Assembly: GCA_035526505.1 (NCBI GenBank)
Contig: DATLCF010000001.1
Span: 372,001-436,000 of the forward strand
Direction: 5' to 3'
DNA: 64,000 nt
From: DATLCF01 sp035526505
GTDB taxonomy: Bacteria; Patescibacteriota; Saccharimonadia; Saccharimonadales; UBA4665
Under the pieces are notes generated by a model. That model made no database searches. It saw nothing but the letters and a program-made list of their open reading frames with translations, and was not told the DNA's origin. Positions 18,401 to 26,809 of the stretch are shown piece after piece (positions within the stretch are counted from its first letter, which is position 1; the number at the start of each line of letters is the position of its first letter). Both the position numbers and the translations under genes were made by a program.

Positions 18401-20256
18401 GTATCTGTAAATGTGGTGCCGGTCGTTTGGCCCAGCAAGGTGCTGCCCCGGTACACTAGATATTTGCTTACCCCGACATTATCGGTGCTGGCATTCCAGC
18501 CCAGAGCTACTTGGGTGGCGGCCGTGGAGGTGGCTTTCAGACTACCCGGTGCGCTTGGTGCGGTCGTGTCGGCAGGTGTGGGGGTGGTAAGTTGTGCGGT
18601 ATTGGATGCGGCACTTACATTGCCCGCAGCATCCTGGGCCTTAACGGCGTAAGAATAGCTGGTGCTGGCAGTAGCTGTAGAGTCGAGGTATGATGTGCCG
18701 GTTGCTTCGCCCAGCAGGGTGCCACCACGGTATATCGTGTATTTGGTTACACCTATGTTATCGGTGCTGGCATTCCACGTCAGGTTAACCTGTGTGGGCG
18801 ACGTAGCGACAGCAGTGAGGTTTGCCGGAGCTGTTGGAGCAGTTGTGTCACCGGTGGGCGGTGTGTCGGGTGACGATGACACGGTCACCACTAGTTGTGG
18901 TGGGTTGGTGCCAGCTTCTTTGGCGTTGAAAGCAGCAGTGTTGGTGGCAGTGCTGTCGCCGCGCAGGCTAATGAAGCCATCGCCGCTGACCACACCGGTC
19001 AGGGTTGTCTCGGCATAGCTGCCGGCGGTAACTGCGCCAAAACTACCCACTACTTCTGATTGAGTGGCTGGCGCATTGTTCCAAGTAACGGTTGTTTCGC
19101 TCCAGGCATCGGATTTAAGCCGGCGTATATCACCGCCCTTGGTGGACGAATCGGTAGTATACATGCGTAATTTGGCACCAGTTATTGTTTTGCCACTCAG
19201 GCCGGTAAGGTTAAATTTAAGCAGGTATTCGCGGTCGGGTGAGCTACTGGTTGTAAGTGTGCTGGCGCCGCCAAAGTTCCGATTGGGCGAACCTGCCCGG
19301 ATGTTTGCATCGTCAAGAGGAGTAAATGTAAGCGTCTGTGTGGGTGCGGGCGTGGTGCCGCTGCCGTTGTTGACGGTTGTCGTAAGATCGGTGCTTTTAG
19401 TCTGGTTGGCGGCTGCATCAAAAGCGCGGGCGGCTATGGTGTGGCTGCCGTTTGTCATGGTGGTAGTATCCAGCTTATAGGTGAATGGTTCGGTCGGAAC
19501 GGTAGCCTTAACTACACCGTCCACTAGGAATTCCACTTTGGTTACACCGGTGTTATCGGTAGCGCTTGCGGTGAGGTTAACACTGCCCGCAACCGTACTG
19601 CCGTTAGTAGGACTGGTTAGGTTCACAGTGGGTGCCGTACTGTCGGATGGTGCGGGAGGTGGCGGGGTAGGCGTGAATAGTACGTCGACATAATAGTTAC
19701 TGGCTTTGTAGGAATCGGTCGGGAATCCGCCATCGCCGTATTTGTACACGCTGTTCGGACCGTCTATGCCATCGGCTAGGGCATGGAGCGGTCCACTGGT
19801 AACTTCACGGCCGGTAAAGAAGTTCTCGTCGGCCGAATAAAAACCAGCAGTAGTATGGTATGAAGCAATATATGTAGTACCGGCAGCGATAGTTACCGGA
19901 GCATCAAACTTAACCTGCTGCCAGCCAGAGCCTGTTTCGTTAATAAAGGTGGCCGATGCCAGCCGTTTGCCGTCAGCAGCCCACAGGTTACCCACGTGCG
20001 TGCCGGTATTTTTGCTGCCTTTGTAAAAGCGAATGCCGGTTACGGTGCCGGCTTCGTCGGATCGAAATTTCACACCCAGTTCGACCGCTTTGTTGTCCGG
20101 GTCGGTTACTACAGCCGGAACAGTTGTATCGGAAAATAGAGTAAGCCCATCGCTGGCCCGCGAGGTAATCAGGTAGTAGCCGGTTATGGCCACTGCCAGT
20201 CCGGCTACGACAGCCACTAATTTGTTGAGGTTGCTCTTTTCGAAAATGGCTGTCAT
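15409..20256 (-). CDS. Giant secreted G8/beta-helix protein with DUF4082, Ig, DNRLRE and four Fn3 domains
   Basis: The ATG at 20256 is preferred over a TTG at 20292: AAAAGG lies 7 nt upstream and it does not overlap the previous gene. The product is 1615 residues. Rough domain order: membrane/signal segment (10-35), DUF4082 (36-195), Ig-like (200-295), DNRLRE/CBM96-like (300-475), four Fn3 domains (480-850), a G8 domain (WSSPATWGGHVPAAGDTITI) and a parallel beta-helix with GRYPLHWHLTGDA, then a jelly-roll-like end. G8 plus beta-helix is the layout of the CEMIP/TMEM2 hyaluronidase family, so a glycan-degrading role is plausible. It is exported and may stay tethered by its N-terminus. Confidence 0.75.
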   Translation of the reverse strand: MTAIFEKSNLNKLVAVVAGLAVAITGYYLITSRASDGLTLFSDTTVPAVVTDPDNKAVELGVKFRSDEAGTVTGIRFYKGSKNTGTHVGNLWAADGKRLASATFINETGSGWQQVKFDAPVTIAAGTTYIASYHTTAGFYSADENFFTGREVTSGPLHALADGIDGPNSVYKYGDGGFPTDSYKASNYYVDVLFTPTPPPPAPSDSTAPTVNLTSPTNGSTVAGSVNLTASATDNTGVTKVEFLVDGVVKATVPTEPFTYKLDTTTMTNGSHTIAARAFDAAANQTKSTDLTTTVNNGSGTTPAPTQTLTFTPLDDANIRAGSPNRNFGGASTLTTSSSPDREYLLKFNLTGLSGKTITGAKLRMYTTDSSTKGGDIRRLKSDAWSETTVTWNNAPATQSEVVGSFGAVTAGSYAETTLTGVVSGDGFISLRGDSTATNTAAFNAKEAGTNPPQLVVTVSSSPDTPPTGDTTAPTAPANLTAVATSPTQVNLTWNASTDNIGVTKYTIYRGGTLLGEATGTSYLDSTATASTSYSYAVKAQDAAGNVSAASNTAQLTTPTPADTTAPSAPGSLKATSTAATQVALGWNASTDNVGVSKYLVYRGSTLLGQTTGTTFTDTTVTPSTAYNYTIKAQDAAGNTSTASNTLSVTTPAQADTTAPTTPTGLQATAASPTQVNLNWTASNDNVGVARYLVYRGASLIAQVTTTSYSDTTAIAGTSYSYTVRAQDAANNNSPASSAATVTTPNPADTSAPSAPTNLAASAVSASQVNLSWTASTDNVGVASYEIFRGGTSIGSTTLTSYGDATVSAGTAYTYTVRAKDAAGNTSAVSGSATATTPTNTPPVGLQLWSSPATWGGHVPAAGDTITIASGTKVLLDVDAPKLKGLTINGELHFADRNTTFRSGYIAVYGKLQLGTDSQPLTSNVTIVLDGSSTDNLTANGLAVGANVMVTAGGGKTEIHGRESGKQWTRLAQTANAGSTTITLQDPVTWQPGDEIVLSSSDMDFKKYDETSVASRSADGRTITLAKPLVNKHAAVVTSFTSGAETRSVEERAEAGLLTHNIKITGPDNAASTKFGGHTMVLAGSAMRVSNTEFVRMGQIGVLGRYPLHWHLTGDASTSSVRNISVHQAFNRFLTIHRTNNLHIDGMVGHDTFGHGIMLEDGVERFNSMNDMLIMTIRRPGNGQRLRLSDDVSSAFWITNPTNDITNSSAAGGEGSGFWYDFNFNSDNTGIFDAINDPLGKFDNIVAHSNTDGSAGEFAKESGGAGIIIEGLYGDANNRAQLHNMTAWKNSGFGMWFDGAYDVHNVYAANNGTAWNGQDGTAQGGLLVGDTANTGAEEGGIGGLMRFYHGQADADNIWLANFEQKSASDPAKGALTDVNASTWDGTNRVKRLKFFGNGYRVIFGYKGGYFNPQSVGHSHWFKDLDGSIKGDGVPAIITNDEMFVKSPSATPVYSNVGKSFFQGSNFGSYSTDDHNFARAYPNSSSFNMTRLDTNETASNVVYPAFILGKRYRVNSGIPANASFEVRGSEPGWFELEFPNSNAASSFKVSGGGYSATTFKAASSEANIGKDGDYFYNSSTRKLVVRITIKGSPIPFLDSGDYGKVQGNWSHWEINR

Positions 20257-20281
20257 GTGTACACCTTTTTTACTGCCGCTT

Positions 20282-20677
20282 TTACCGGACAATTATTTGC
20301 CCTCCCACCGTGGGGTTTTGACCGTCGTAGTAGTTATAGCTCCCTTGCTTAGAAAAAACAACCGAAAATACGCCTTCAGGCCCCAAGGGCTTGTTTTTGC
20401 CGGAGTCGAAACGTTGCGGCCCAGCTTGGTCAGGGTAGACCCCGGATACTACCCGGTGTGGTGTGCTGGTAGCATTAACCCAGGTGACTGTAGTTTTTTT
20501 ATCAATAGTAAGTACTGCGGGCTCAAAACCTTTGTCGGTAATGCGTATTTGAGCCTCGTGTGTGGCCACGCTGGTAACTTTAGCACTGGGCCTGGAACCC
20601 GGCAGCAGCGCTGCCACAACTATAACAACCAGGACAATCCCGGAAAAAAATATGATGAGTTTTGATTTTTTAGACAT
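20282..20677 (-). CDS. Membrane-anchored cupredoxin-fold protein, copper ligands replaced
   Basis: A 131-residue protein with an N-terminal helix (about 6-26) and a cupredoxin-like domain (ITDKGFEPAVLTIDKKTTVTW, TPHRVV). The metal loop reads YNYYDGQNPTVGG: the usual Cys, second His and Met are Asp, Asn and Val. Only the first His remains. It is a paralog of the 8449-8889 protein, with the same replaced loop. It sits between the giant G8 protein and the YcnI/CopC-like genes. Confidence 0.7.
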   Translation of the reverse strand: MSKKSKLIIFFSGIVLVVIVVAALLPGSRPSAKVTSVATHEAQIRITDKGFEPAVLTIDKKTTVTWVNATSTPHRVVSGVYPDQAGPQRFDSGKNKPLGPEGVFSVVFSKQGSYNYYDGQNPTVGGQIIVR

Positions 20678-20814
20678 ATCGCCTTTGTGTAAGAAAAGAA
20701 CAGGATATTGTGCTTACGCTTAAATATTCTTACCCCTAGATTAGCTGAACATAAGCATTATTGCAATAATAATTTTGCAAAATATCTTCACTTCTTAGGT
20801 TGCTGATGCCCAGT

Positions 20815-21456
20815 CTAGGGTTTGCGCGTAGCAAAATATATGCCGGCCAGAGCCAGCAATATACCGCCAATGCCAGTCCACAGGGCGGTGCTGGCCGTGT
20901 GCTGGGCGTTTTGAGCCTTGGTATCGGCATTTTTGAGGCCAATATCTTGCGGGGTTTGGGCTGTTACCTTGGTAACCGAAAACGGCCCGGAATTGGACGC
21001 CTCGTCGTCTTTTGATTCTTTGTTGGCGGGCAGTGTCCATTCCACCACGCTGCCGTCCTCGTATGTTTGGTGGGCCTTCCACTGTAACTCGGTGGCTGTG
21101 TCCGGTGTCTTAGCGTTAAAGGTAAATTCATCGCGGTAGCCAGCCGGAATGCTGCCGTTGCTCCAGGTAATGGACAGGGTGGTGGCATCGTGCCCACTAC
21201 CTTGCTTGTCGGAGGCAATGGTCCAGCCCGGCTTAACCGTAGGGGTTACCGACTGCACCCCTTTGGGGATGTCCAGCTTTAGGCCCACAGTGGGCATATC
21301 TTTTTCCACCGGCACGCTAACGGTAAAGGTTTGGTAGCTGGCAGTGGTTGCCTCACCGGGTTTTACGGTTACATGGGCGGATGCCGTGCCAGCCATACTC
21401 AACACCAATGCACTTATACCTAACCCCATGGCAGCTATTTTATTACCGAATTTCAT
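20815..21456 (-). CDS. YcnI-like (DUF1775) copper-handling protein
   Basis: A 213-residue protein with a signal peptide ending TASA, after which the mature chain begins HVTVKPGEAT. DUF1775/YcnI proteins bind copper through this N-terminal His. The domain continues with the family pattern PTVGLKLDIPKGVQSVTPTVKPGW and EFTFNAKTPD, and a C-terminal membrane helix (about 190-208) anchors it. It lies 9 nt after the CopC-like gene in the same direction. The pairing with CopC-like and ferric-reductase-like genes supports a role in copper trafficking at the cell surface. Confidence 0.8.
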   Translation of the reverse strand: MKFGNKIAAMGLGISALVLSMAGTASAHVTVKPGEATTASYQTFTVSVPVEKDMPTVGLKLDIPKGVQSVTPTVKPGWTIASDKQGSGHDATTLSITWSNGSIPAGYRDEFTFNAKTPDTATELQWKAHQTYEDGSVVEWTLPANKESKDDEASNSGPFSVTKVTAQTPQDIGLKNADTKAQNAQHTASTALWTGIGGILLALAGIYFATRKP

Positions 21457-21465
21457 GACTTCCCC

Positions 21466-21990
21466 CTATTTACTGTACTTACGTATGAATGTTCTGCGGT
21501 TATAGAATACGATCATAATAGCAATAGCGGTCACAATTACGAACAGCAACCCTGCCTGGGCCCAAGCCGGTGTAGTATCGACAGGTAGGGTGTTGAGGGT
21601 GCCGCGAGATACGCGTTGCGTATAGGTAAATTCGTGCACTGGTGTCCTTTCCCCCTCCACTACAAGCGATATCCGATAGACGCCTTGCAGCGGAAATGCA
21701 TATGTTGCATTTACCGCATTGCCGCTGGCCGTGGCCGGTACCGTAGTTTGAATATGCCGGTCATCGGTAATGCTTAGTATGGGGGTGTAAGGTTTGTGCG
21801 CCAGCGCGGGGCTTTGGATGTCAAAAAACAGGCTGGCCTGTTCGCCGGCTATGGGGTCGTCGTCGGGTGTAACATGCAGAATTGCACCAGTGTCCGGCAG
21901 GTTGCCCTTAATAAATACGTGCGCACTGGCGGCTGCTGGAAAGGCCAGTATGGCTGCACACAGTACTATGCACAGGAGTTTTTTATTCAT
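21466..21990 (-). CDS. CopC-like exported protein with C-terminal membrane anchor
   Basis: Starting at the ATG at 21990 (MNKKLLCIV) gives a normal signal peptide ending ASA and a mature N-terminal His (HVFIKGNLPDTG), as in CopC and YcnI proteins. Upstream in-frame codons lack such a signal. The chain is 174 residues with an Ig-like domain and one helix near the C-terminus. The start overlaps the end of the ferric-reductase-like gene by 8 nt, so the two are coupled. Copper binding is inferred from the N-terminal His and the context. Confidence 0.65.
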   Translation of the reverse strand: MNKKLLCIVLCAAILAFPAAASAHVFIKGNLPDTGAILHVTPDDDPIAGEQASLFFDIQSPALAHKPYTPILSITDDRHIQTTVPATASGNAVNATYAFPLQGVYRISLVVEGERTPVHEFTYTQRVSRGTLNTLPVDTTPAWAQAGLLFVIVTAIAIMIVFYNRRTFIRKYSK

Positions 21991-22759
21991 GGTATACACC
22001 GTGCACCGTACTATGTTTGCGGCTGTGATAATTGCTAACAGCAAGCGGCATTGCGGCCAGTAGCGAAAGTGCCGCAACCCATAACGCTACGGTCAGCTCC
22101 AACCGATAGGCCCGGGCGCTGGCAAATTTTTTGGCAAGGGTTTGGCCGCCGCGTATGGCCTCCAGCCCAAACAAAAAGGCCAGAGCCACAAAGCCGGCCA
22201 GGGTAACCGCCAGGCTGGCGGCGTGCGTGCCAATTAGCCACACATGCAAAATGACCAGCACACCGGCCGGGTAGCTAAAGCGATGAATAATCTTCCAGCG
22301 TGGATAGGTAAAAAAGGCCACTACTTTGTCAAACGAGGTGCCGGCCATAATACTTAGCTGCAGTAACGCCAGGACACCCAAGCCCAGCGCCCATTTGAAC
22401 AACGGTGGCAGCAGCGCAATACCATCTAACCCACCCAGCTGTCCCCACAGACTGATGCTGGTATGCAGTAGGGCAAAATAGGCGGCGGACACCCCAATCG
22501 CCCGCCGGGCAAACAATAAGTGTTTCATCCATGCCCTATCACCCACTACCCGGTGCAGGGGTGATAGCACTAGGGCCACATACCATAAGCAGATCGATAC
22601 CAAGCCAAATGTTTGCTCGGTGCGGATGTAGTACACCTGGTCTCCAGGCAGCCGCAATCGCAGCCAGCAGGCAATGCCAATGCTGCCTAAAACCGCCCAA
22701 ACCAGAATGTAAAACCGGCTGTTGTTGTGCAGATTCCGAAGCGTGCTGTGTTGGTGCAT
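21983..22759 (-). CDS. Ferric-reductase-like heme membrane protein
   Basis: A 258-residue protein from the ATG at 22759, with about seven helices. It has the paired His typical of ferric-reductase/YedZ-type cytochromes: LSPLHRVVGDRAW, AYFALLHTSISLW, and RWKIIHRFSYPAGVLVILHVW. No FAD or NAD(P)-binding domain follows, so it needs a partner for electrons. An extended -10 box (TGCTATACT) ends 10 nt before this ATG; an in-frame ATG at 22783 is an alternative start. With the YcnI- and CopC-like genes it could reduce metal ions for uptake or detoxification. Confidence 0.7.
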   Translation of the reverse strand: MHQHSTLRNLHNNSRFYILVWAVLGSIGIACWLRLRLPGDQVYYIRTEQTFGLVSICLWYVALVLSPLHRVVGDRAWMKHLLFARRAIGVSAAYFALLHTSISLWGQLGGLDGIALLPPLFKWALGLGVLALLQLSIMAGTSFDKVVAFFTYPRWKIIHRFSYPAGVLVILHVWLIGTHAASLAVTLAGFVALAFLFGLEAIRGGQTLAKKFASARAYRLELTVALWVAALSLLAAMPLAVSNYHSRKHSTVHGVYHE

Positions 22760-22786
22760 ACTTGCTGCAAGTATAGCAGCCATATG

Positions 22787-25252
22787 CTAGGTGTTCTCGG
22801 CTTCGATTTTTTTAAGAATGTTTGCCAGGTCGATGCCTTGGCCCACAATAGGCTTCCATATATCGCCGGTGTGTTTTAGGCGCTTGGCCGCGTTTTGGAT
22901 GGTAAAGTCGGTTGGCTTAAGTGCAGGGGTTACTTCGTCCCAATGCAGGGGCATGGATACGGTGGCCTCGGGCGTGGGGCGTACACTGTAGGGGGCAGCC
23001 AGGGTTTGGCCCTCGCGGTTTTGTAAAAAGTCTACGTATATTTTGTGTTTGCGTTTGGCCGGGTTGCGTTCCACGCTGGTTAGTTTTGGTTGGCGCTTGT
23101 TAACCTCCAGGGCAATCAGATGGGCCAGATTTTTGCCTTGTTCATAAGTATATTTGGCGGCTAGGGGGATGTATATGTGGATGCCGGTTTTGCCCGAAGT
23201 TTTGGGTACATTGGATATGTGCCAGTCCTTGCATACATCGCGCACGGTACGGGCTACCTCTACCACACCCTTGAAGCCTACGCCTTCGGGGTCTAGGTCT
23301 ATGACAATCCAGTCTGGTTTATTCAATTGCTTGACACGCGAATTCCAGGGGTTAATTTCGACACACCCCAATTGCACCATGTACAGCAGGGTGGGCAAGT
23401 CACCGCCCACTATCCAGCGCAAGTTGGCATTGTTAGAGTCGGAAAATATGTTGGCGTGCGGTACCCAAGGCGGCAAGTGTTCGTTATTTTTCTGGTAAAA
23501 GCTTTCGCCGGTAATGCCGTTAGGCATGCGGTTGAGTGAACACGGGCGGTCTTGTAGGTAGGGCAACATATATTCGGCAACGGATTCATAATATTTGATT
23601 AGATCACCTTTAGTGTATTTGTGTTTAGGGAAAAATACTTTGTCCAAGTGGGTTAATGCAAACGGTAGAGTTTTGCTGTTTTTTGCAGCAGGTTCGGCCG
23701 CCTGGGGCCGGGCGGGCTTGGGCTTTTCGCGGTGTACGCTGGTGGGCTTTTTATCCGCACGCATGCCTTCAAACTGGGGATGGCGCATAGAACCCTCGCT
23801 GGTCCATTCACTAAAGCTCATTTCGCATACCAATTCGGGGCGCACCCAATGTATAGGCGCGTTGGGCTTAGGCGTGGTACTAAAAGGCGAGCTTTGGCGC
23901 TCCAATTTGGCCAGCTTTTGCTGCAGGGTTTTGCGCTGGTCGTCCGGAATGCCGCCGCCGGAATGGCCAACGTATACAAATTCGCCGCGGTCATACACGC
24001 CCACCAGTAGTGCGCCTAAGTATTTGCGACCGCCGCGTGGTTCGGTATAGCCGCCAATAACTACCTCCTGGCGCTGGTGGGTTTTGGTTTTCAGCCAGGC
24101 TGCGCCGCGGTCGTTTTCGCGGTAGGGACTGTCGGCTTGCTTGGCCACAATGCCCTCCAGTCCCTGTTTTTGCATTTGTTTGAACAGCCCCAGGCCATTG
24201 GTTTCGACGTGGTCGCTATAGCGGATAAGCGAGTGCTTGGGCACAATGCTTTGCAGCAATTTCTTGCGCTCGATAAGCGGCATAGTGCGCACGTCGTACC
24301 CATCACACCACAAAATGTCGAATACGTAAAAGTTTAGCGTGCCTTGCGGCTCGTGGCGCCAGCTTTGCAGCCATTCAAAATGGGGTTTGCCCTGTTCGTC
24401 CGTTACCACGATTTCGCCGTCCAAAATAACATCGTGCTTAAGCGTGCGCAGCGCTTCGACCACGGGCGGGTAGTTGGTGGTAAAATCGGTGTCGTTACGC
24501 GAATATAATTCCACCTTACTGCCTTTTTTGGTACCAATGGCCCGGTAGCCGTCCCACTTAATTTCGAACAGCCAGCCGTCGCGGTTAAACGGTTGGTCCA
24601 CCAGGGTACACAGCATGGGCTTGACCTGCCAAGGCGTGGTTTTTTTAGGGTAGTCGGCCAGACTGGGCAATTTGTTTTTAGCACCCATATCATCAACCTT
24701 TTTATGGCTTTTGACTGATTCGTCTTGCGTGGTGACATCCGTACCGGTGGCGTATGCATCGCCTTTCTTTACCAGCAGCCAGGCATTTTCGTCAGGGTTA
24801 TTATGCATTTTTATCAGCGCAAATTCGCCCTTTAGTTTTTTGCCGTGCACTATGAAGGTCAGGTGGCCTTTTTTCAGCTCTTTACGCATAGTGGCTTCGC
24901 TGTCTTCGGGGCCACCTTTGCGTGCCTCGTACCAGCCTTCGTCCCAGATAATTACATTGCCAGCCCCGTAATTGCCCTCTGGTATCACGCCCTCGAACGT
25001 GCGGTATTCGAACGGATGGTCTTCGGTTTGGATGGCTAGGTGGTGTTCGTGCGGGTCCATACTGGGGCCTTTAGGTACGGCCCAGCTTTTGAGCACGCCG
25101 TCTATTTCCAAGCGGAAATCGTAGTGCAGGCGCGAAGCATGGTGTTCTTGTACTACAAACGCCAGTTTTTTGCTTGTGCCCCGCTTTACCGTGCCTTTAG
25201 GTTCCGGCGTTCCCTTAAAATTTCTTTTCTTAAAATATTTGCCAAGGCCCAC
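22787..25252 (-). CDS. ligD: ATP-dependent DNA ligase D (PE-LIG-POL)
   Basis: An 821-residue three-domain enzyme. The N-terminal 3'-phosphoesterase domain (about 30-165) has EHHASRLHYDFRLEIDG and EGVIPEGNYGAG. The ligase domain (about 205-510) has the adenylated Lys232 in EIKWDGYR, LDGEIVV, and IVAKQADSPY with WLKTK. The polymerase/primase domain (about 550-810) has the metal-binding Asp pair D652/D654 in VIDLDPEG and SGKTGIHIYIPL. Together these trim, fill and seal double-strand breaks. The order PE-LIG-POL matches the Pseudomonas type. It starts 3 nt after the Ku stop, so they form one operon. Confidence 0.93.
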   Translation of the reverse strand: MGLGKYFKKRNFKGTPEPKGTVKRGTSKKLAFVVQEHHASRLHYDFRLEIDGVLKSWAVPKGPSMDPHEHHLAIQTEDHPFEYRTFEGVIPEGNYGAGNVIIWDEGWYEARKGGPEDSEATMRKELKKGHLTFIVHGKKLKGEFALIKMHNNPDENAWLLVKKGDAYATGTDVTTQDESVKSHKKVDDMGAKNKLPSLADYPKKTTPWQVKPMLCTLVDQPFNRDGWLFEIKWDGYRAIGTKKGSKVELYSRNDTDFTTNYPPVVEALRTLKHDVILDGEIVVTDEQGKPHFEWLQSWRHEPQGTLNFYVFDILWCDGYDVRTMPLIERKKLLQSIVPKHSLIRYSDHVETNGLGLFKQMQKQGLEGIVAKQADSPYRENDRGAAWLKTKTHQRQEVVIGGYTEPRGGRKYLGALLVGVYDRGEFVYVGHSGGGIPDDQRKTLQQKLAKLERQSSPFSTTPKPNAPIHWVRPELVCEMSFSEWTSEGSMRHPQFEGMRADKKPTSVHREKPKPARPQAAEPAAKNSKTLPFALTHLDKVFFPKHKYTKGDLIKYYESVAEYMLPYLQDRPCSLNRMPNGITGESFYQKNNEHLPPWVPHANIFSDSNNANLRWIVGGDLPTLLYMVQLGCVEINPWNSRVKQLNKPDWIVIDLDPEGVGFKGVVEVARTVRDVCKDWHISNVPKTSGKTGIHIYIPLAAKYTYEQGKNLAHLIALEVNKRQPKLTSVERNPAKRKHKIYVDFLQNREGQTLAAPYSVRPTPEATVSMPLHWDEVTPALKPTDFTIQNAAKRLKHTGDIWKPIVGQGIDLANILKKIEAENT

Positions 25253-25255
25253 GGG

Positions 25256-26026
25256 CTATTCCTTTAGGCTGGCTTTGAGCGTAGACATCAGGTCTTTGGC
25301 AGTGGTTTTTTCTTCTGGTTTGGCTTTATGAGCTTTAGGAAGTTTTTTGCCTTTGGTTTTGGATTTGAGCAGCTCCTCTAGTTCTTCGGTATAAGTGTCG
25401 TGCAAGTCTTCGGCAATGAACGGTTTGGTTTCCTGGCGGACTAGTTTGAGCGCCATTTCTACTTCTTTTGCCGTTACCTCTTTTTCGGTGGGCAGGTGCA
25501 GTTCGCCTGGTTCGCGCAGGTCGGTGGGGAAGCGCATTTGGTTCAGCACCAGCACGCGGCCCACGGGTTTAATGACTGCCACGTGTTCGTGTTCGTGCAT
25601 AGCAAATGTGGCCAGGGCCAGCTTGCCGGATTTTTGCAGTGCGGCGCGCAACAGGGCATAGGCTTTTTCGCCGCCTTTTACAACTTCCAGGTAATACGGT
25701 TTTTCAAAATAGCGGATGTCTATGTCGTGCCCGTCCACAAATTGCTGGATGTCGATGGTTTTGGTGCGCTTTGCATCCATACTGTCCAGTTCTTTTTGAG
25801 TCAGCACCACATAGTCGCCGTCACGGTATTCGTACCCCTTAACAATGTCGTCCCATGGAATTTCCTTGCCGTCTTTGCGGCAAATGCGGGCATAACGGAT
25901 AGGGCCATGGTCGGTTTTATGCAGCATGTCCAGGTCGATGCCCTGGCGCGGATTTGTCCCGCTGTACATTCGCACCGGAATATTTACTAACCCAAAACTG
26001 ATTGATCCGTTCCATAGTGGCCGCAT
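25256..26026 (-). CDS. ku: Non-homologous end-joining protein Ku
   Basis: A 256-residue Ku homodimer subunit with the family start MRPLWNGSISFGLVNIPVRMY, a core MLHKTDHGPIRYARICRKDGKEI, GYEYRDGDYVVL and the LPTEKEVTAKEVEMALKLV helix region. The Lys-rich C-terminus (KSKTKGKKLPKAHKAK) is typical of bacterial Ku tails that help recruit LigD. It binds DNA ends as a ring and stimulates LigD. The length is normal. The two-gene ku-ligD operon is a full minimal NHEJ system. Confidence 0.93.
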   Translation of the reverse strand: MRPLWNGSISFGLVNIPVRMYSGTNPRQGIDLDMLHKTDHGPIRYARICRKDGKEIPWDDIVKGYEYRDGDYVVLTQKELDSMDAKRTKTIDIQQFVDGHDIDIRYFEKPYYLEVVKGGEKAYALLRAALQKSGKLALATFAMHEHEHVAVIKPVGRVLVLNQMRFPTDLREPGELHLPTEKEVTAKEVEMALKLVRQETKPFIAEDLHDTYTEELEELLKSKTKGKKLPKAHKAKPEEKTTAKDLMSTLKASLKE

Positions 26027-26128
26027 ACCACTTATGGTACTACATTATTTTTTTTAAGGTAAATGACTGGCCTGAAAGAGTAATCAAAAACGCCGCTGGT
26101 TGCCGATTGCCGTAACGGATAGGGCTAA

Positions 26129-26809
26129 TTAATATGCGCCGTTTGCGGTTAGCACGGCTTTAGCGGTACTGCATATAACCTGCAAGTCAAGCGGCAGGCG
26201 GGCCTCTTCGGCATATTGTTTCGTGTGTGCTATCCTTTCTTCCACGGTCGTACCTGCCCGGCCATTTATCTGTTCCAAGCCGGTAAGGCCGGGCAGGTGA
26301 AGGGTATAGGCTGGCCCAAAATCAGGGTCAAGCTCACAGTAGGCACCATACTCTTTTGGGCTCTTGGGCCGCGGACCTACGAGCGACATCTCCCTTCTTT
26401 TTATGTTACCTATCTGGGGTAGCTCATCAACCGAAAATTTTCTAACCACCCTGCCCACCCTGGTAATGCGCGGGTCGTCCCTCACTTTGGGGCCCACTGG
26501 TGCGGGGATATGCTCCGACCCTGGTTTCATGCTGCGGATTTTGCGCTGATAGAATGTTTTGCCGTCTTTGCCAATACGGGGCAGGCCAATAAGTGTCGGG
26601 CCTTTATCTTCGGCCCAAACTGCCAATCTGGCCATAGTTAGAAAAGGTGCGGCCACTGCATACAGCACATGCGCTCCATAGGCGTCCAACAGCTGCTTTT
26701 GCCGGCTGTCTAGGTATGCCTTGCCCTCCAAAGAAGTGTCCAAGCTCTCCCCAAATGCAATGATACGTTGGAACGCGTATCGAATAGACCGGGAATAGCT
26801 CGGGGCCAT
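26129..26809 (-). CDS. Bacterial sugar transferase (undecaprenyl-phosphate sugar-1-phosphate transferase type)
   Basis: A 226-residue protein with the conserved core of the family: GKTFYQRKIRSMKPGSE, DPRITRVGRVVRKFSVDELPQ, MSLVGPRPKSP and PGLTGLEQINGRAG. Only one hydrophobic stretch (about 47-65) precedes it, as in the small monotopic members. It would move a sugar phosphate to a lipid carrier, the first step of an exported glycan. No other glycan genes are adjacent, so the product is unknown. Confidence 0.82.
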   Translation of the reverse strand: MAPSYSRSIRYAFQRIIAFGESLDTSLEGKAYLDSRQKQLLDAYGAHVLYAVAAPFLTMARLAVWAEDKGPTLIGLPRIGKDGKTFYQRKIRSMKPGSEHIPAPVGPKVRDDPRITRVGRVVRKFSVDELPQIGNIKRREMSLVGPRPKSPKEYGAYCELDPDFGPAYTLHLPGLTGLEQINGRAGTTVEERIAHTKQYAEEARLPLDLQVICSTAKAVLTANGAY

